NCBI RefSeq assembly: GCF_001707885.1
Contig: NZ_MASS01000031.1
Span: forward strand, 1 to 51,469
Length of the DNA stretch: 51,469 bases
Reading direction: 5' to 3'
Source of the DNA: Desulfosporosinus cupriresistens
Lineage (GTDB): Bacteria > Bacillota > Desulfitobacteriia > Desulfitobacteriales > Desulfitobacteriaceae
Below the pieces are notes generated by a model. It had not been told where the DNA came from. It ran no database searches and worked only from the letters and a program-made list of their open reading frames with translations. Below are positions 34,552 to 42,878 of the stretch, piece after piece. A program made the position numbers and the translations under genes. Position 1 is the stretch's first letter, and each line of letters opens with the position of its first letter.

Positions 34552-35396
34552 AGCTCTTACAAATGTTTAACAATTTAGTATTTTTATATGACGGGTCACA
34601 GAAACCCTACATGATCTATGAAACAAGAACGTGGAGATATCGGGCCACTGTAGTTATTTGCTGACCCTCCCGAGGCCTAGCCGTCCCCTTTTAGCCTTTT
34701 AAGGCAGCGTTAATAACTCCCGGTTCAACAGAGGCAGACTGCTGACAACGTCATATTTAGCTGGCTTGTCATTGCACCAAAATGCAAAGACTGATGACAG
34801 AAACATTTGAACTTCCAGCAATAAAGAATGATATGCTTGCGTGGAAATAAATTCCGGATAACACAGTTAACGCCAATGGAAATAATACCTATCCGGATGG
34901 TGTTTTTTTGTGCCCAAAACAGAAAAACCTAGGAATCAGCTACGGCCTTAAAGATGTGGGACTCGGCCACTATAGAACACGGTATAACTACGATGAAATT
35001 TGAATCACATGAGATTTTTCTCACATTTTATTGTTCTGTGAATAACACACCTGCTATTTCAAGCCAGCTTTCAAAATCCGCTGCCAACACAATGTTTGAG
35101 AAAATAATTGGTCGCAGCACTAGCACTACAACAAAAAATCCCAGGCAGTATGGACCTAGGACTAAGTAATTACATGCAGTTTCCCTTTTAGATAAACCAA
35201 CTTTCCTTAAATACAATAAATTACTATGCCAGTCCCCACAAAACACCCAAAACGCTCCGGTTGATGCATAACCAGTATCCTTCAACCTAACCCCCAACCT
35301 ATTTTCGAAAGTGGCTTTCTTTATAAAATGACTCGGCACTTGAGCGAACAAAACAGCAAAAGGTTGTTTGAATTCCGAGTTCGAAAGACGTTTAAA
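34552..35396. other. Intergenic region, 845 bp
   Basis: It contains a stem CCGGATA/TATCCGG (near 34856-34898) followed by a T-run on the plus strand, possibly a terminator of a lost gene, and the repeat copy D. A 107-codon minus ORF (35028-35351) runs through the repeat, lacks a ribosome binding site and looks spurious. No other gene is seen. Confidence 0.5.
35281..35346 (-). repeat. Dispersed intergenic repeat, copy D (partial)
   Basis: The minus strand has CTCAAGTGCCGAGTC, then CACTTTCGAAAATAGGTTGGGG and a TTGAAGG end, matching the last half of copies A and B. Confidence 0.55.
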
Positions 35397-36038
35397 TTAA
35401 TGAATTTCGCCAATTCCAGGTGTTTTAAATGTTGCCGAAAGTATATCAATCACATGGCTGTAGATTTGCTGTTCAGTTTTTGGGTATTGAATCACAAAGG
35501 CATTCATAGAGACCCTTCCGACAATTCCTTTTGTATAACCAATAGTATCTCTATCTAGCCATGATACAACATACCAGTTACCCTTTTGGATTTTATAAGT
35601 TACATTACGAGCATTTAATGCTTCTTGATAAAAATAGTTAACATCCCAATCACAAACATTTGCCCCATAAGCAATAATTGTCGCATGGCCATCAGGAGTT
35701 TTGACGCCCATTCCATCTCCATCTTCTGGCGGTTCTTCATGAACACTAAAGGTTGAAGGGTAATCAATAGAAAATCCGAATCGTGGATTAGTATAGTGCT
35801 CGTTTGAGGTTGACTTCTCTGTCTTTTGGAGAGGATTAACAGTCTCGGCCATCGTTTGCGGGCTATTAGCATTTGCTTGTGTACTATTGGCGTTTTGTTG
35901 CTGACTATTAATGACAGGTTGGGAAACTTTATTTGTAGCATGTACATCAGCATTTGGCCATGAGTTGTTTTGTGATGTACAACCAGAAACCAAAATACTT
36001 ACCAAGAAAGCAGAAATTAATAGAATCTTCTTAGTCAT
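35397..36038 (-). CDS. Putative lipoprotein, 213 aa
   Basis: The signal peptide MTKKILLISAFLVSILVSGC ends in a lipobox with Cys20. An Asn/Gln/Ser-rich flexible linker (about residues 40-65) leads to a globular domain starting YTNPRFGFSIDYPSTF, a motif seen in many Firmicute surface lipoproteins of unknown role. It would be anchored to the outer face of the membrane. GGAGG precedes the ATG. No neighbour suggests a function. Confidence 0.8.
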   Translation of the reverse strand: MTKKILLISAFLVSILVSGCTSQNNSWPNADVHATNKVSQPVINSQQQNANSTQANANSPQTMAETVNPLQKTEKSTSNEHYTNPRFGFSIDYPSTFSVHEEPPEDGDGMGVKTPDGHATIIAYGANVCDWDVNYFYQEALNARNVTYKIQKGNWYVVSWLDRDTIGYTKGIVGRVSMNAFVIQYPKTEQQIYSHVIDILSATFKTPGIGEIH

Positions 36039-36058
36039 TTAACCTCCATTACAAAACA

Positions 36059-36334
36059 CTACCGGACTCCACCGCTCCCGGCACCTATTGACTTTCGATG
36101 AGGTGTCTGGTTGTAGCCAGTGGGGGATATGAAATCCGCCCAAAACCACTGTATAAGGCTTGCGGCAGTGACCTTTAGGTGTATGGTATGAAAAGCCCGA
36201 CCACACATTCCATTTTCAGGGGTTCTGGATCCAATTATATATTCTTCACCAAGTCGTACTTGTGCTGATCCGATACAACATTGTCTATTGCCAGATATCT
36301 TTTTAACAGTGCATTTAATTCTATAATTAGCCAA
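36059..36334 (-). CDS. TIGR04076-family protein
   Basis: The start NYRIKCTVKKISGNRQCCIGSAQVRLGEEYIIG and the GMCGRAFHTIH block fit the small TIGR04076 family, whose role is unknown. The last 35 residues (from about SLIQWFW) look unlike the usual family ending, so a frameshift near the middle is possible. TTG is the start, with GGAGGG six bases upstream. The gene lies 20 bases upstream of the lipoprotein, probably co-transcribed. Confidence 0.6.
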   Translation of the reverse strand: MANYRIKCTVKKISGNRQCCIGSAQVRLGEEYIIGSRTPENGMCGRAFHTIHLKVTAASLIQWFWADFISPTGYNQTPHRKSIGAGSGGVR

Positions 36335-36675
36335 AGCTATCCCTCCAAAGACCGTTCATTAAACTAGCTTTAGTCTCCCTGTAGCCCTTCACCCCAACCT
36401 GTCCCCCAAGCTTCGAAAGGGACCTTCTTTTGGAGTAACCCCTTGGGGAATGATTAGTCAAGAACAATTTATCCTTTAAAATTACCATATATCAGTGCTC
36501 TTATTGGTATGTCGAAATCTATTCATAAGTAATAATCTATCTTTTAATATTTGGATCCTATAACTAAGGTTATGGAAAAGCACCAACATCAGGGGCACCA
36601 GTGCTTCTTATTAAGCAAGACACAACATAAATGTTACTACACACTTAATTTCTGATACAATTATTCTTAGTTATT
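36335..36675. other. Intergenic, 341 bp, with repeat copy E
   Basis: A partial repeat at 36387-36430 carries minus-strand TTTCGAAGCTTGGGG and GGTTGGGGTGAAGG, the end block of the dispersed family. A weak stem AAGCAC/GTGCTT (36578-36583 with 36601-36606) may terminate the PhzF gene. Nothing else is seen. Confidence 0.5.
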
Positions 36676-37473
36676 CTAAAGTTCTTCCAATATCTTCCCT
36701 TTAAAAAAGGTGACAGCATTTCCTCGTAATAATACCCTATCTTCCAATAGTTCTATATTTACATCTCCGCCACGTTCGGAACATTGGTACGCTCTGAATT
36801 TGGTACCACCTAATCTGTCACTCCAAAATGGGGCCAGAACACAGTGTGCCGAGCCTGTTACTGGGTCTTCAGGAACTCCAACTTCTGGGGCAAAAAATCT
36901 TGATACAAAATCATACTTACCTGAACCTTTAGCTGTGACTATGACCCCGTGCATCTTACATTTTAACAGTTTGGAAATGTCAATCCGTATACCTCTAACT
37001 TCTTCTTCGGTTGCAACTTCAATTATGTAGTTTTCTCTTGATTTACCCTTGAAAGTCGGTATTATTCCTCCTAAACCTTCAATTAGTGAACTTGGTACTT
37101 CAATTACCTCTGAATACTCTAGACACGGAAAATCCATTTCTATCAAATCGTTTATAAGATTAATAATAAGCTTACCACTTCGCGTATTGAATATAATAGT
37201 TTTCTCTTTTTCCCAAAATCCTTCTGCCCATAAGATATGGGCTGTTGCTAAAGTAGCATGTCCACATAGATCTATCTCAAATGTAGGAGTGAACCACCTA
37301 AGCCTAAACTCATCGTTATCTCTTACCACAAAAGCAGTCTCAGATAAGTTCATCTCTCTAGCCATATTAAGCATACTTTTAGAATCAGGAAATTCGTCTA
37401 AAACGCATACTCCTGCTGGATTGCCCTTGAATCGTTCAGTAGTAAAAGAGTCTACTTGGTAAATATCAACCAT
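36676..37473 (-). CDS. PhzF-family isomerase-like protein
   Basis: The 265-residue sequence has the PhzF hallmarks: YQVDSFTTERFKGNPAGVCVL, the catalytic Glu in MNLSETAFV, DLCGHATLATAH, and EDPVTGSAHC. The family has a diaminopimelate-epimerase fold and includes phenazine isomerase, but most members are of unknown function. Here no phenazine genes are present. GGAGG lies six bases before the ATG. It is shorter than the usual 280-300 residues, mostly in the central loop. Confidence 0.92.
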   Translation of the reverse strand: MVDIYQVDSFTTERFKGNPAGVCVLDEFPDSKSMLNMAREMNLSETAFVVRDNDEFRLRWFTPTFEIDLCGHATLATAHILWAEGFWEKEKTIIFNTRSGKLIINLINDLIEMDFPCLEYSEVIEVPSSLIEGLGGIIPTFKGKSRENYIIEVATEEEVRGIRIDISKLLKCKMHGVIVTAKGSGKYDFVSRFFAPEVGVPEDPVTGSAHCVLAPFWSDRLGGTKFRAYQCSERGGDVNIELLEDRVLLRGNAVTFFKGKILEEL

Positions 37474-37526
37474 AATTAACCTCCACTATTAACGAAATCG
37501 AAATATGTTCATGACATGTAACTGTC

Positions 37527-37574
37527 GGGGTGATTCAGCCCGGTCATCACAAAGGTGAACAAATATAAAGAGCG
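37527..37574 (-). repeat. 48-bp segment identical to 28371-28418
   Basis: It spans the 3' end and stop codon of the methyltransferase and 20 bases downstream. The identical copy at 28371-28418 lacks the rest of the gene. Confidence 0.85.
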
Positions 37575-38149
37575 GTTTGGATACCAACATCTATTCTTTC
37601 TACCGACGGAAAACAAGCTCTCATTTCGTCTTCTCCATGACGTACGAACTCAAAATAATCTCCTCTTTCCGCCCATTCAATTATATCTGTGAAAATCCGG
37701 CGGTTCTTATTATAGTCATAAAATAGAACCCGGCCATTGGAAAGCCTGCTGGCCTCTGCATAGAATTGTTGTCGTAAGCCGGAACTAATACCATGAAGAA
37801 CATAGGAGGCAAGAACCAAGTCGAAACTCTTGTCTGGAAAATCTAGGCCCTGCGTTACATCTCCTTGCAATAACTCTATAGATTTTCCCACTGTTGACTT
37901 TTTGGCTGCCCGTAACATTGAAGGAGAAAAATCTACTCCAACAGCCTGATAACCCCTTTCAGATAAACAAAATAAAAAAGCCCCAGTCCCGCAGCCTATA
38001 TCGAGAACCCTACCAGCTGTAGGAAGTTGGAATAACCGTTCGTTTTGAGCTATGAGGGACCGGTAAGTACGAACTTGTCTGGTAAAAAACCAATTATATA
38101 CGGGGGCAATGACATTGAATATCATTACATGCCTTTCCATTTCGCGCAT
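37547..38149 (-). CDS. Class I SAM-dependent methyltransferase
   Basis: The SAM-binding motif VLDIGCGTGAF, the acidic VGVDFSPSML strand and FDLVLASYVLHGI are typical of class I methyltransferases of the UbiE/Methyltransf_11 type. The 200-residue protein starts at the ATG at 38149 behind AAGGGGGAAAT; the upstream ATG at 38167 is less likely. The substrate is unknown. Its last ten residues lie in the 48-bp segment shared with 28371-28418. Confidence 0.88.
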   Translation of the reverse strand: MREMERHVMIFNVIAPVYNWFFTRQVRTYRSLIAQNERLFQLPTAGRVLDIGCGTGAFLFCLSERGYQAVGVDFSPSMLRAAKKSTVGKSIELLQGDVTQGLDFPDKSFDLVLASYVLHGISSGLRQQFYAEASRLSNGRVLFYDYNKNRRIFTDIIEWAERGDYFEFVRHGEDEMRACFPSVERIDVGIQTALYICSPL

Positions 38150-38213
38150 ATATTTCCCCCTTATCAAGGCAGAATCATAACATTATTCTCCTCTGGTATT
38201 CTCTTGAACATCA

Positions 38214-39440
38214 TTAATCTTTTAGCAGTTTAACTTCTTCTTCCGTCATCCCTGCTACTTTCGCTACCGTTGAGACCTCCATCCCTAGGTCTAAAAGATT
38301 CTTCGCTACTTCAGCCTTCCCTTCAGCCTTTCCTTTATTCTCTGCGGCCTCTATCCTAGTTAGCTGGTCACGAAGCTCAGCTTCTCTGGCATCGTACAGC
38401 ATTCTTGCCTTTTCATCCTTACTGATGATCTGCAATAAATCATAAGCTTTTTTAATATCCTTGTTCTTTTCTGCTAACATCTCAATCACTCCTTTTGATT
38501 TTGCATCTAGGAATTCCATCCATTCAACAATTCGGTCATTCTCATCTCTTGGAATAGCCATATTTGCTAGCTTTATGATCTCTAGGAAATGAACCTCTAA
38601 GATGTCCGTCAACCGGTAGCCGGTTTCGTCCTCTGTCAAATGATAGCTGGAGTACAACTTTTGAAGTGGAGTACATTGAAAATCAACGATGTTGATGGTG
38701 ATACATTTCTTTAGTTTGGAATAGGTATCACCTGACTTTACTTGACTTGTGTACATCTTAGACCAGTAGAACATGGTTCTTTCGGGCATGAATTCTGTCG
38801 GTAATATTTGAATCTCAATATCGATTTGTTTGGTTTTATTATGTGATTTCAGATAGCGCACTAAACTCATGATTTCTGCGACTTCTTCAGCATTCATCCC
38901 AGCCGTGGGTTCATCTAAAAGGAGCAGAGCAGGATAGATTGCCAAGGCTCTGGCAATCTCCAGTTTACGCTGCTGCCCATAAGAAAGAACACCGGCAGGC
39001 TGATGCGCATAATCCTGCAATCCCACAAGCTCGAGCTGTTCCATACTCTCCTGACGGACACGTTTTTCTTCTGCCTTGACCCGCTTTCCTTTCAAGATGG
39101 CCCCCCACAATCCTGCTTTGCCCCGGGTATAAGAGCCTAGAAGGACGTTCTCGAGCACCGACAGACTAGACAATAAGCGTATATTTTGAAAGGTTCTGGC
39201 TATCCCGGCCTCAGCCATTTGATAGCCTTTAAATCCATGAACCGTTTGATTTTGAAAGATAATTTCCCCCGCCGTTGGCTGGTACAAACCGGAAATCAGA
39301 TTAAAAAATGTGGTCTTCCCGGCGCCGTTAGGGCCAATTAAACCCAGGATCTCACCCGAATCAACGTGCATGTCAACCTGGGATACGGCGGTTAAACCTC
39401 CGAAGGTTTTAGTGAGTTTTTTGGTTTCCAGCAGCTTCAT
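38214..39440 (-). CDS. livG: Chimeric LivG ATPase fused to Rpn nuclease tail
   Basis: Residues 1 to about 200 are the LIV-type ABC ATPase LivG: Walker A GPNGAGKTT, Q-loop region RTFQNIRLL, signature LSYGQQRKLEIARAL and Walker B LLLLDEPTAGM. At about LVRYLKSHNKT the sequence switches in frame to an Rpn-family nuclease tail (QIDIEIQILPTEFMPERTMFYWSKMY through MTEEEVKLLKD). The LivG H-loop and C-terminus, and the Rpn N-terminal catalytic Asp region, are both lost. It overlaps livM by 32 bases. LivF, normally next, is absent. ATPase activity is unlikely. Confidence 0.9.
   Translation of the reverse strand: MKLLETKKLTKTFGGLTAVSQVDMHVDSGEILGLIGPNGAGKTTFFNLISGLYQPTAGEIIFQNQTVHGFKGYQMAEAGIARTFQNIRLLSSLSVLENVLLGSYTRGKAGLWGAILKGKRVKAEEKRVRQESMEQLELVGLQDYAHQPAGVLSYGQQRKLEIARALAIYPALLLLDEPTAGMNAEEVAEIMSLVRYLKSHNKTKQIDIEIQILPTEFMPERTMFYWSKMYTSQVKSGDTYSKLKKCITINIVDFQCTPLQKLYSSYHLTEDETGYRLTDILEVHFLEIIKLANMAIPRDENDRIVEWMEFLDAKSKGVIEMLAEKNKDIKKAYDLLQIISKDEKARMLYDAREAELRDQLTRIEAAENKGKAEGKAEVAKNLLDLGMEVSTVAKVAGMTEEEVKLLKD
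38321..38801 (-). repeat. 481-bp direct repeat, right copy
   Basis: Gap-free match to 26747-27227, same orientation. It forms most of the Rpn portion of the LivG chimera. Recombination between the two copies would delete the intervening 11.6 kb. Confidence 0.85.
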
Positions 39441-40341
39441 GCTTTGGCCCCCCCTTCTTCAGCCACTTTTTTGCATACCGATCGCGAATCGCTTTACTCC
39501 GCCCGAACAATCCCTGGGGTCGGTAACGCATCAATATAACCAGAAGAAGTCCATAAATGAGCATTCGGTAATCAGCAAGAGGACGTAAAACCTCTGGGGC
39601 CAGGGCGAGCAAAATTGCTCCGGTGATTGCTCCGGGAATACTTCCCAAACCACCCAGGACAATCATACTTAAGATCGTAGCCGATTCATTGAACCCAAAA
39701 GAATCGGCACTAATAAACGTGGTGTAATGAGCAAATAAACTTCCTGCAACCCCTGCATAAAGTGCCCCTAAGGCAAAGGCCAAAACTTTGAGGCGTGTGG
39801 TATTAACCCCTAAAGCATCGGCGACCAATTCATCCTCACGGATGGCAAGCCACGCCCGGCCAACTCTGGAGTTTAGCGCTCGCCAAGCAACAAAGGCCGC
39901 TAGAGCAACAAACAGCCAGGTCATAACGGCAAACGAAAAATTGGACATAGGCTCTCCAAATAACTCAGGCTGAGGAATACTGCCCAAACCGAGAGCACCG
40001 CCAGTAATCTTTAAATTGTTGGCTAGCGATTGAATGATCAAGCCGAGGCCTAAGGTTACGATGGCCAAGAAGTCTTCCTTCACCCGCAAGCTTGGCAAGC
40101 CGAGAACAATCCCCGTACACCAGGTTACGATCGCTGCTGCAGGCAAGGCTAACCAAAAAATCAAATGCCCCTGCAGGCTTAATATGGCTGAAGTGTAAGC
40201 CCCGATGGCATAAAAAGCAGCATGACCAAGAGAAACTTGTCCGGCAAAACCCGTAACGATATTGAGTCCCAGCGCCAAAATGACATAGATTCCTACGATG
40301 ACAACGATCCCCAGGTAATAGGGGTTGAGGATACTATCCAA
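39409..40341 (-). CDS. livM: Branched-chain amino acid ABC transporter permease LivM
   Basis: This 310-residue, about nine-helix permease has the LIV permease signatures GLNIVTGFAGQVSLGHAAFYAIGAY and the ATPase-coupling loop AWLAIREDELVADALGVNTTRLKVLAFALGA. The start is a TTG behind AGGTGAG, 11 bases after livH. The C-terminus overlaps livG. It forms the membrane channel with LivH for branched-chain amino acids or related ligands. Confidence 0.93.
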   Translation of the reverse strand: MDSILNPYYLGIVVIVGIYVILALGLNIVTGFAGQVSLGHAAFYAIGAYTSAILSLQGHLIFWLALPAAAIVTWCTGIVLGLPSLRVKEDFLAIVTLGLGLIIQSLANNLKITGGALGLGSIPQPELFGEPMSNFSFAVMTWLFVALAAFVAWRALNSRVGRAWLAIREDELVADALGVNTTRLKVLAFALGALYAGVAGSLFAHYTTFISADSFGFNESATILSMIVLGGLGSIPGAITGAILLALAPEVLRPLADYRMLIYGLLLVILMRYRPQGLFGRSKAIRDRYAKKWLKKGGPKHEAAGNQKTH

Positions 40342-40351
40342 ACTATCTCAC

Positions 40352-41239
40352 CTACACTTTCTCAATCTTCTTGCCAAAGAGCCCGGTAGGTTTAATAAGT
40401 AAAACCAAAATCAAAATCACAAAGGCGATGGCATTCGCATCGATAACAGTCTGTACATAACCTGCACCCAGAGATTCTATAACTCCTAAAAACAAACCGC
40501 CGATAATCGTTCCCGGAATACTGCCTAAGCCGCCAAGAACAACCACTGAGAAAGCCTTAAGACCCGGCATCGATCCCATCGTGGGATAAATTGCATTAAA
40601 ATACAAGGCCACGAGAGTTCCCGCCGCAGCGGCCAAAGCTGAACCTAAAAAGAAGGTTAAAGCCACCATACGGTTGATATCGATCCCCATCAGCTTAGCC
40701 GCTTTCATATCTTGGGAGGTAGCGACTAATGCTGTCCCAACTTTCGTGCGCTTAATTAAAATTTGTAATAAACATACTAAAACAACGGCTGTGACCAGTA
40801 TGTATATCTGAAAATTAGTAATGGATAGACCATTGCCCAATCCATAGGTTTTCGAACTTAGGTTTACGTTAGGGAAAGGTCTCGTTTGAGCACCGAAAAA
40901 CAAGCGAAATAGATTTTCTAAGATAATCGTTATTCCTATTCCGCTGATAAGTATGTTGATCGGGTGGGCATTGCGCAAAGGACGATAGGCTATTCTTTCG
41001 ATTAATATTCCAACCAACCCCGCCAACACCATTGCCAGCAAAAACGCGAGAGGGTAAGGCAACTTTAGATAGATAATAGAGACCATCGAACTGAAGGCTC
41101 CAACCATATAAACAGTACCATGAGCAAAATGCAGTAAGTTCAGAATTCCATAAACCATCGTTAACCCTAAGGCAATTAAAATGTAAGCACTGCCCAGGGT
41201 AAGTCCATTCAAAATTTGTTGCCAAAACATTTGCGCCAT
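40352..41239 (-). CDS. livH: Branched-chain amino acid ABC transporter permease LivH
   Basis: The 295-residue permease shows GSAYILIALGLTMVYGILNLLHFAHGTVYMVGAF and the coupling helix ATSQDMKAAKLMGIDINRMVALTFFLGSALAA. It partners LivM. The start is uncertain: the ATG at 41239 abuts the AAAGGCGG ribosome binding site, while the ATG at 41230 (MFWQQILNG) is better spaced. A hairpin separates it from the binding-protein gene. Confidence 0.93.
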   Translation of the reverse strand: MAQMFWQQILNGLTLGSAYILIALGLTMVYGILNLLHFAHGTVYMVGAFSSMVSIIYLKLPYPLAFLLAMVLAGLVGILIERIAYRPLRNAHPINILISGIGITIILENLFRLFFGAQTRPFPNVNLSSKTYGLGNGLSITNFQIYILVTAVVLVCLLQILIKRTKVGTALVATSQDMKAAKLMGIDINRMVALTFFLGSALAAAAGTLVALYFNAIYPTMGSMPGLKAFSVVVLGGLGSIPGTIIGGLFLGVIESLGAGYVQTVIDANAIAFVILILVLLIKPTGLFGKKIEKV

Positions 41240-41253
41240 CCGCCTTTCGGGTT

Positions 41254-41275
41254 AAAAGGGGAGGTTGCCCTCCCC
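41254..41275 (-). terminator. Intercistronic hairpin between the binding-protein gene and livH
   Basis: GGGGAGG/CCTCCCC (41258-41264 with 41269-41275) followed by TTTT on the minus strand lies between the two genes. It probably acts as a partial terminator so that the binding protein is made in excess over the permeases. Confidence 0.7.
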
Positions 41276-41289
41276 CTCTCTAAACTTAT

Positions 41290-42459
41290 TTACTTCGTGG
41301 AAATCGATTTTACAAAAACAAATTTCCCTTGATCCACTTTGACGAAAATGACCGGTTTGACCGCTTCATGTTGAGCATTGAAAGAGATATTACCTGTTAC
41401 CCCTTCGAAATCTTTCGTTTGAGATAAACCTTTGGCAATCGATTCCTTATCGGAACCTGTCTTCATTGCTTGGGCAATTAATTCAACGGAATCATACGTT
41501 TGGGCTGCTGTCATATCTGGATCTTCTTTGAATTTCTCTTTGTAGGTTTTAACAAAGTTCTTGACAACATCTCGAGGTTCATCGCGATTAAAAGGCGTCG
41601 TGAAGGTAACGCCTTCCGTGGATGCTCCGCCGAGTTCTATTAATTTGGGTGAATCAAAGCCATCGGAACCGAGAACCGGAACGTTGACACCTAGTTGCTT
41701 TGCTTGTTGACAAATTTGAGCTGCCTCATTATAGTATCCTGCCACATAGATGGCATCAACCCCTGCACCCTTAATAGCGGTAAGAAGTGGGTTGAAGTCT
41801 TTATCTCCGGATTTGAAAGCGCGGCTTACCGGAACACTGCCCCCTAATTCTTTGACTTTAGCTGAAAATGCTTGCTGGATACTAACGCCGTAATCGTTGT
41901 CTTGATACAGTACCGCGAATCTCTTTAAGCCCAATTCACTCTGAGCATATTCAGCCATGGCATCCCCTTGCACATCAGCCGTATAGATGGCTCTGTAAAT
42001 ATAGTCGCCGCCTTTCGTGATATCCGGGTGAACAGCATAAGATACCACCATCGGAACTTTACTCTTTTGCACAATTGGATTCACCGTTTTTGTTGGTCCG
42101 CTATAAGAACCGCTGACTAAAGCCGAGACTTTTTCTTGTTCAATCAGTTTCTGCACAGCATTCAGAGCATCTTTACTTGAAGCCTGATCATCTTCAGCCA
42201 CCAGCTGCAATTTGACACCTTTAACTCCACCTTGAGCATTGATTTGGTCAACCGCTAGTTCTGCTCCATTTTTGGCATGGACTCCGTCTGTAGCAGCGTC
42301 TCCAGAAAGTGGACCGAAGAAGCCGATTTTTACGACTTTATCTCCTCCTGCTGCCGCCCCAGCTGTCGTACCCGAAGAGCCACACCCTGCGACAACAAGC
42401 ATTGCCGCCAAACAGATGGCCCCAATACCCGTTAAGCGTTTCCCGATGGTTTTTTTCAT
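41290..42459 (-). CDS. Branched-chain amino acid ABC transporter substrate-binding lipoprotein
   Basis: A signal peptide with lipobox (LAAMLVVAGCGSS, Cys26) is followed by the Peripla_BP_6 fold: KIGFFGPLSGDAATDGVHAKNGAELAVDQINAQGG and KVSALVSGSYSGPTKTVNPIVQKSKVPMVV. It binds amino acids or related ligands on the outer membrane face and delivers them to LivHM. GGGAGG precedes the ATG. It is the first gene of the operon. The whole system may be dead because of the damaged LivG and missing LivF. Confidence 0.93.
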   Translation of the reverse strand: MKKTIGKRLTGIGAICLAAMLVVAGCGSSGTTAGAAAGGDKVVKIGFFGPLSGDAATDGVHAKNGAELAVDQINAQGGVKGVKLQLVAEDDQASSKDALNAVQKLIEQEKVSALVSGSYSGPTKTVNPIVQKSKVPMVVSYAVHPDITKGGDYIYRAIYTADVQGDAMAEYAQSELGLKRFAVLYQDNDYGVSIQQAFSAKVKELGGSVPVSRAFKSGDKDFNPLLTAIKGAGVDAIYVAGYYNEAAQICQQAKQLGVNVPVLGSDGFDSPKLIELGGASTEGVTFTTPFNRDEPRDVVKNFVKTYKEKFKEDPDMTAAQTYDSVELIAQAMKTGSDKESIAKGLSQTKDFEGVTGNISFNAQHEAVKPVIFVKVDQGKFVFVKSISTK

Positions 42460-42609
42460 AAATGTAAAATCCTCCCTCTAAATTTATATTTGGACATTAT
42501 TATTGTTAATATTTAGATTTTTTACAAACTTCTCCTCTAGATTATTTCTTGTTACATTAGCATTTTGTTAAGACTGTTCAATAATTTCAATTCGAAAAGC
42601 TACCTGTTC
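42460..42609. other. AT-rich promoter region of the liv operon
   Basis: No gene is seen. A minus-strand TTGAAC...TAATGT pair with 16-base spacing near 42550-42580 is a possible promoter for the binding-protein gene. Confidence 0.4.
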
Positions 42610-42860
42610 TAGATCATGAGGTGTTCTCAATAATAAAGCAAAGAGCCTACCCACGTTGGGGAGACTCCTTGCTTTATCCAGCCTTTAAGACCCCTACTTC
42701 TATAAGTGGGGGTGGGACCTTCGTAAACTTCAGGTGGGGTAGAGTCCATCCTTCGCCGCGAAGTGTTCCTTTTGGGATCAGCGGCTACGGCGAAACCCTC
42801 CACTGGAGGCTTTCGTATCTGAAGCCCCGATTTTCAGCTTTAGCTGAACGAGTTCACTAA
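42610..42860 (+). ncRNA. Hairpin-rich segment resembling an IS200/IS605-type right end/omegaRNA
   Basis: At least five stems occur in 250 bases: TAAAGCAA/TTGCTTTA (42634-42641 with 42668-42675), ACCCCTACTT/AAGTGGGGGT (about 42689-42714), CTTCG/CGAAG, CCTCCA/TGGAGG and TTCAGCT/AGCTGAA. It ends TCTGAAGCCCCG...GAGTTCAC, which resembles the right end of IS1341/IS605 elements, where the TnpB guide RNA lies. No tnpB, tnpA or iscB is adjacent. Identity is inference from memory of such ends. Confidence 0.4.
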
Positions 42861-42878
42861 CGCAAATCCCGTTAACCT

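Noticed and set aside
35028..35351. 107-codon minus ORF
   Set aside because: It runs through a dispersed repeat, lacks an SD and matches no family; probably chance.
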